Shown here: positions 63,096-64,000 of the stretch, piece after piece
Layout: every line of letters starts with the position of its first letter
Position numbering within the stretch: the first letter of the stretch is position 1
Assembly (NCBI GenBank): GCA_041391425.1
Contig: JAWKNZ010000013.1
Location: 1-64,000, forward strand
Source of the DNA: JAWKNZ01 sp041391425
GTDB taxonomy: Bacteria > Bdellovibrionota_B > Oligoflexia > Oligoflexales > JAWKNZ01
Direction of reading: 5' to 3'
DNA: 64,000 nt
Program-made: the position numbers and the translations under genes
The notes under the pieces: generated by a model
What the model was told of the DNA's origin: nothing
Database searches by the model: none
Seen by the model: the letters and a program-made list of their open reading frames with translations, nothing else

Positions 63096-64000
63096 ATGAA
63101 CAAAGAAAATTTTTTGACTGATAACCCTGATATTCTATTCCATTTAGAAAAAAGGACTGACGTTACAACTTTGTTTGAATGGACTCTACCTGAAGATAAA
63201 GAAATACTTTCAGCTAATACTCCGGACGAATATCGTAAAATTTGGCTTGATATGCTTGAGGGCTATGGAGAATTTTGCGGATCGGTTGTGGCTAGTAGCG
63301 TTGAGCAAGTTGAAAAAGAAGATTTGATTCTTAAAGATGGCGAAGTGCAAATAGGCCCAACGATGAAAGGGATAGTCGATGGTTTGTTGGAAATGGGGAT
63401 TCCAGCATTGAGTATTGCAAGCAAGTATGACGGCCTTGGGGCACCTTTTTTTGTAGAAATGGTAACTTGTGAAATAGGCAATCGTGCTTGTCCTTCCATG
63501 GTTTTGAACGCCGGTTGGTGGGGACCAATTGCTCATATTATCGAGCAATTTGGCTCGGAGGAATTAAAGTCGGAATATATCCCAAGAATTGCTTCAGGTG
63601 AATTTTCTGGAAATATGGCTTTAACTGAAGCAGGTGCTGGTTCTGATTTGGCTGCGATTCGAACCTATGGAGAAGAACAGGCTGACGGTAGCTGGATACT
63701 AAATGGTAGCAAACAATTCATTAGTAATGGAAATAGCCAAGTAAGCCTAGTACTGGCGATGAACAAAAAGGGAGCGACTTCTTTAAGTGATTTGAGCTTG
63801 TATCTATGCCCTAGTGAGGTGGATGGTAAAAAGAATATCCATGTTACAAAAATAGAGGAAAAAGTTGGTTTGCATGGATCAGCGACTTGCGAATTACTTT
63901 ATAAAGATGCGAAAGCATATTTACTAGGGGAAAGCGGTAAAGGCTTTAAATACATGCTTCGGCTTATGAACGATGCGCGTATTGCCGTTGGTTTCCAAGG
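63096..64000 (+). CDS. Acyl-CoA dehydrogenase, 3' end outside the window
   Basis: The first ~301 residues of an FAD-dependent acyl-CoA dehydrogenase (fatty-acid beta-oxidation or related). The frame is open to the window edge without a stop. AGGGAT lies 7 bases before the ATG. Visible motifs: SIASKYDGLGAP, NMALTEAGAGSDLAAIRT (the conserved M-T-E-P/A-x-AGSD), WILNGSKQFISNG, and GSATCELLYKDAKAYLLGES then GKGFKYMLRLMNDARIAVG. The long N-terminus (EYRKIWLDMLEGYGEFC) is typical of the long-chain/FadE-like or AcdA-3 branch. The catalytic Glu and the rest lie beyond the window. Confidence 0.9.
   Translation, partial: MNKENFLTDNPDILFHLEKRTDVTTLFEWTLPEDKEILSANTPDEYRKIWLDMLEGYGEFCGSVVASSVEQVEKEDLILKDGEVQIGPTMKGIVDGLLEMGIPALSIASKYDGLGAPFFVEMVTCEIGNRACPSMVLNAGWWGPIAHIIEQFGSEELKSEYIPRIASGEFSGNMALTEAGAGSDLAAIRTYGEEQADGSWILNGSKQFISNGNSQVSLVLAMNKKGATSLSDLSLYLCPSEVDGKKNIHVTKIEEKVGLHGSATCELLYKDAKAYLLGESGKGFKYMLRLMNDARIAVGFQ

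Noticed and set aside
63210..63548. Minus-strand frames near the right edge
   Set aside because: They lie opposite the acyl-CoA dehydrogenase, whose motifs and open frame to the window edge are clear.

Overview
This window is an AT-rich stretch of a Gram-negative bacterial chromosome. The evidence is many lipoprotein signal peptides, OmpA-like peptidoglycan-binding domains, ExbB/ExbD and a predicted outer-membrane barrel protein. Two-component genes, PilZ and EAL domains, a QseE-QseG-QseF-type operon, a GCS2-type glutamate-cysteine ligase and a roughly 1000-residue NAD-glutamate dehydrogenase suggest a proteobacterium or a neighbouring group such as Bdellovibrionota/Oligoflexia. No gene here fixes the taxon.

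Layout. 0-5.2 kb is a tRNA-Leu(CAA) integration hotspot: a tyrosine recombinase cut by the window edge, a 3' tRNA-Leu remnant, an AbiE toxin-antitoxin pair with its operator, an IS transposase, the tail of a second recombinase, an intact tRNA-Leu and a 5' tRNA-Leu remnant. 5.5-8.2 kb holds a PilZ protein and a ZorA/ZorB-like ion-driven motor pair. 8.1-15.4 kb carries an SGNH hydrolase, a UbiB-type kinase, lipoproteins, an EAL protein and phosphate acetyltransferase. 15.4-16.2 kb is repeat-rich. 16.2-19.8 kb is a DppABC-like peptide transporter without ATPases. 20-24 kb holds unknown proteins, GYF-PilZ, tRNA-Arg and a HepT/MNT pair with a broken HepT. 24-29.2 kb is accessory: two more MITE copies, a decayed DJ-1-like lipoprotein gene, an IS200/IS605 remnant and a repeat-bearing esterase lipoprotein.

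29.2-32.1 kb is a second MotA/OmpA-type motor pair, followed by asnB and a deiodinase-like protein lacking the catalytic Cys/Sec. 36-46.4 kb is a signalling block: two sigma-54 activators, HPt, a PAS kinase, a receiver, a hybrid kinase and an EF-hand protein, ending in a GlrR-QseG-GlrK-like operon. 46.4-47.6 kb holds two alkylation-repair genes (ogt, tag). 48-54.8 kb holds lipoproteins, a cytochrome b561, small membrane proteins and tRNA-Gly. 54.8-61.9 kb is a probable operon: unknown protein, barrel-like protein, ExbB, ExbD, gshA (frameshifted) and NAD-glutamate dehydrogenase. The window ends inside an acyl-CoA dehydrogenase.

Three themes stand out. (1) Three unrelated MotA/TolQ-type stators with OmpA/TolR partners lie in 64 kb, one beside a PilZ gene. 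(2) Three families of palindromic intergenic repeats share one central motif, CTCATGTA-N6-TGTACACTG or a near variant. (3) At least four genes are broken by single-base frameshifts, two of them at perfect slippery heptamers. These are either assembly indels or real slippage/decay, and anyone using this annotation should resolve that first.
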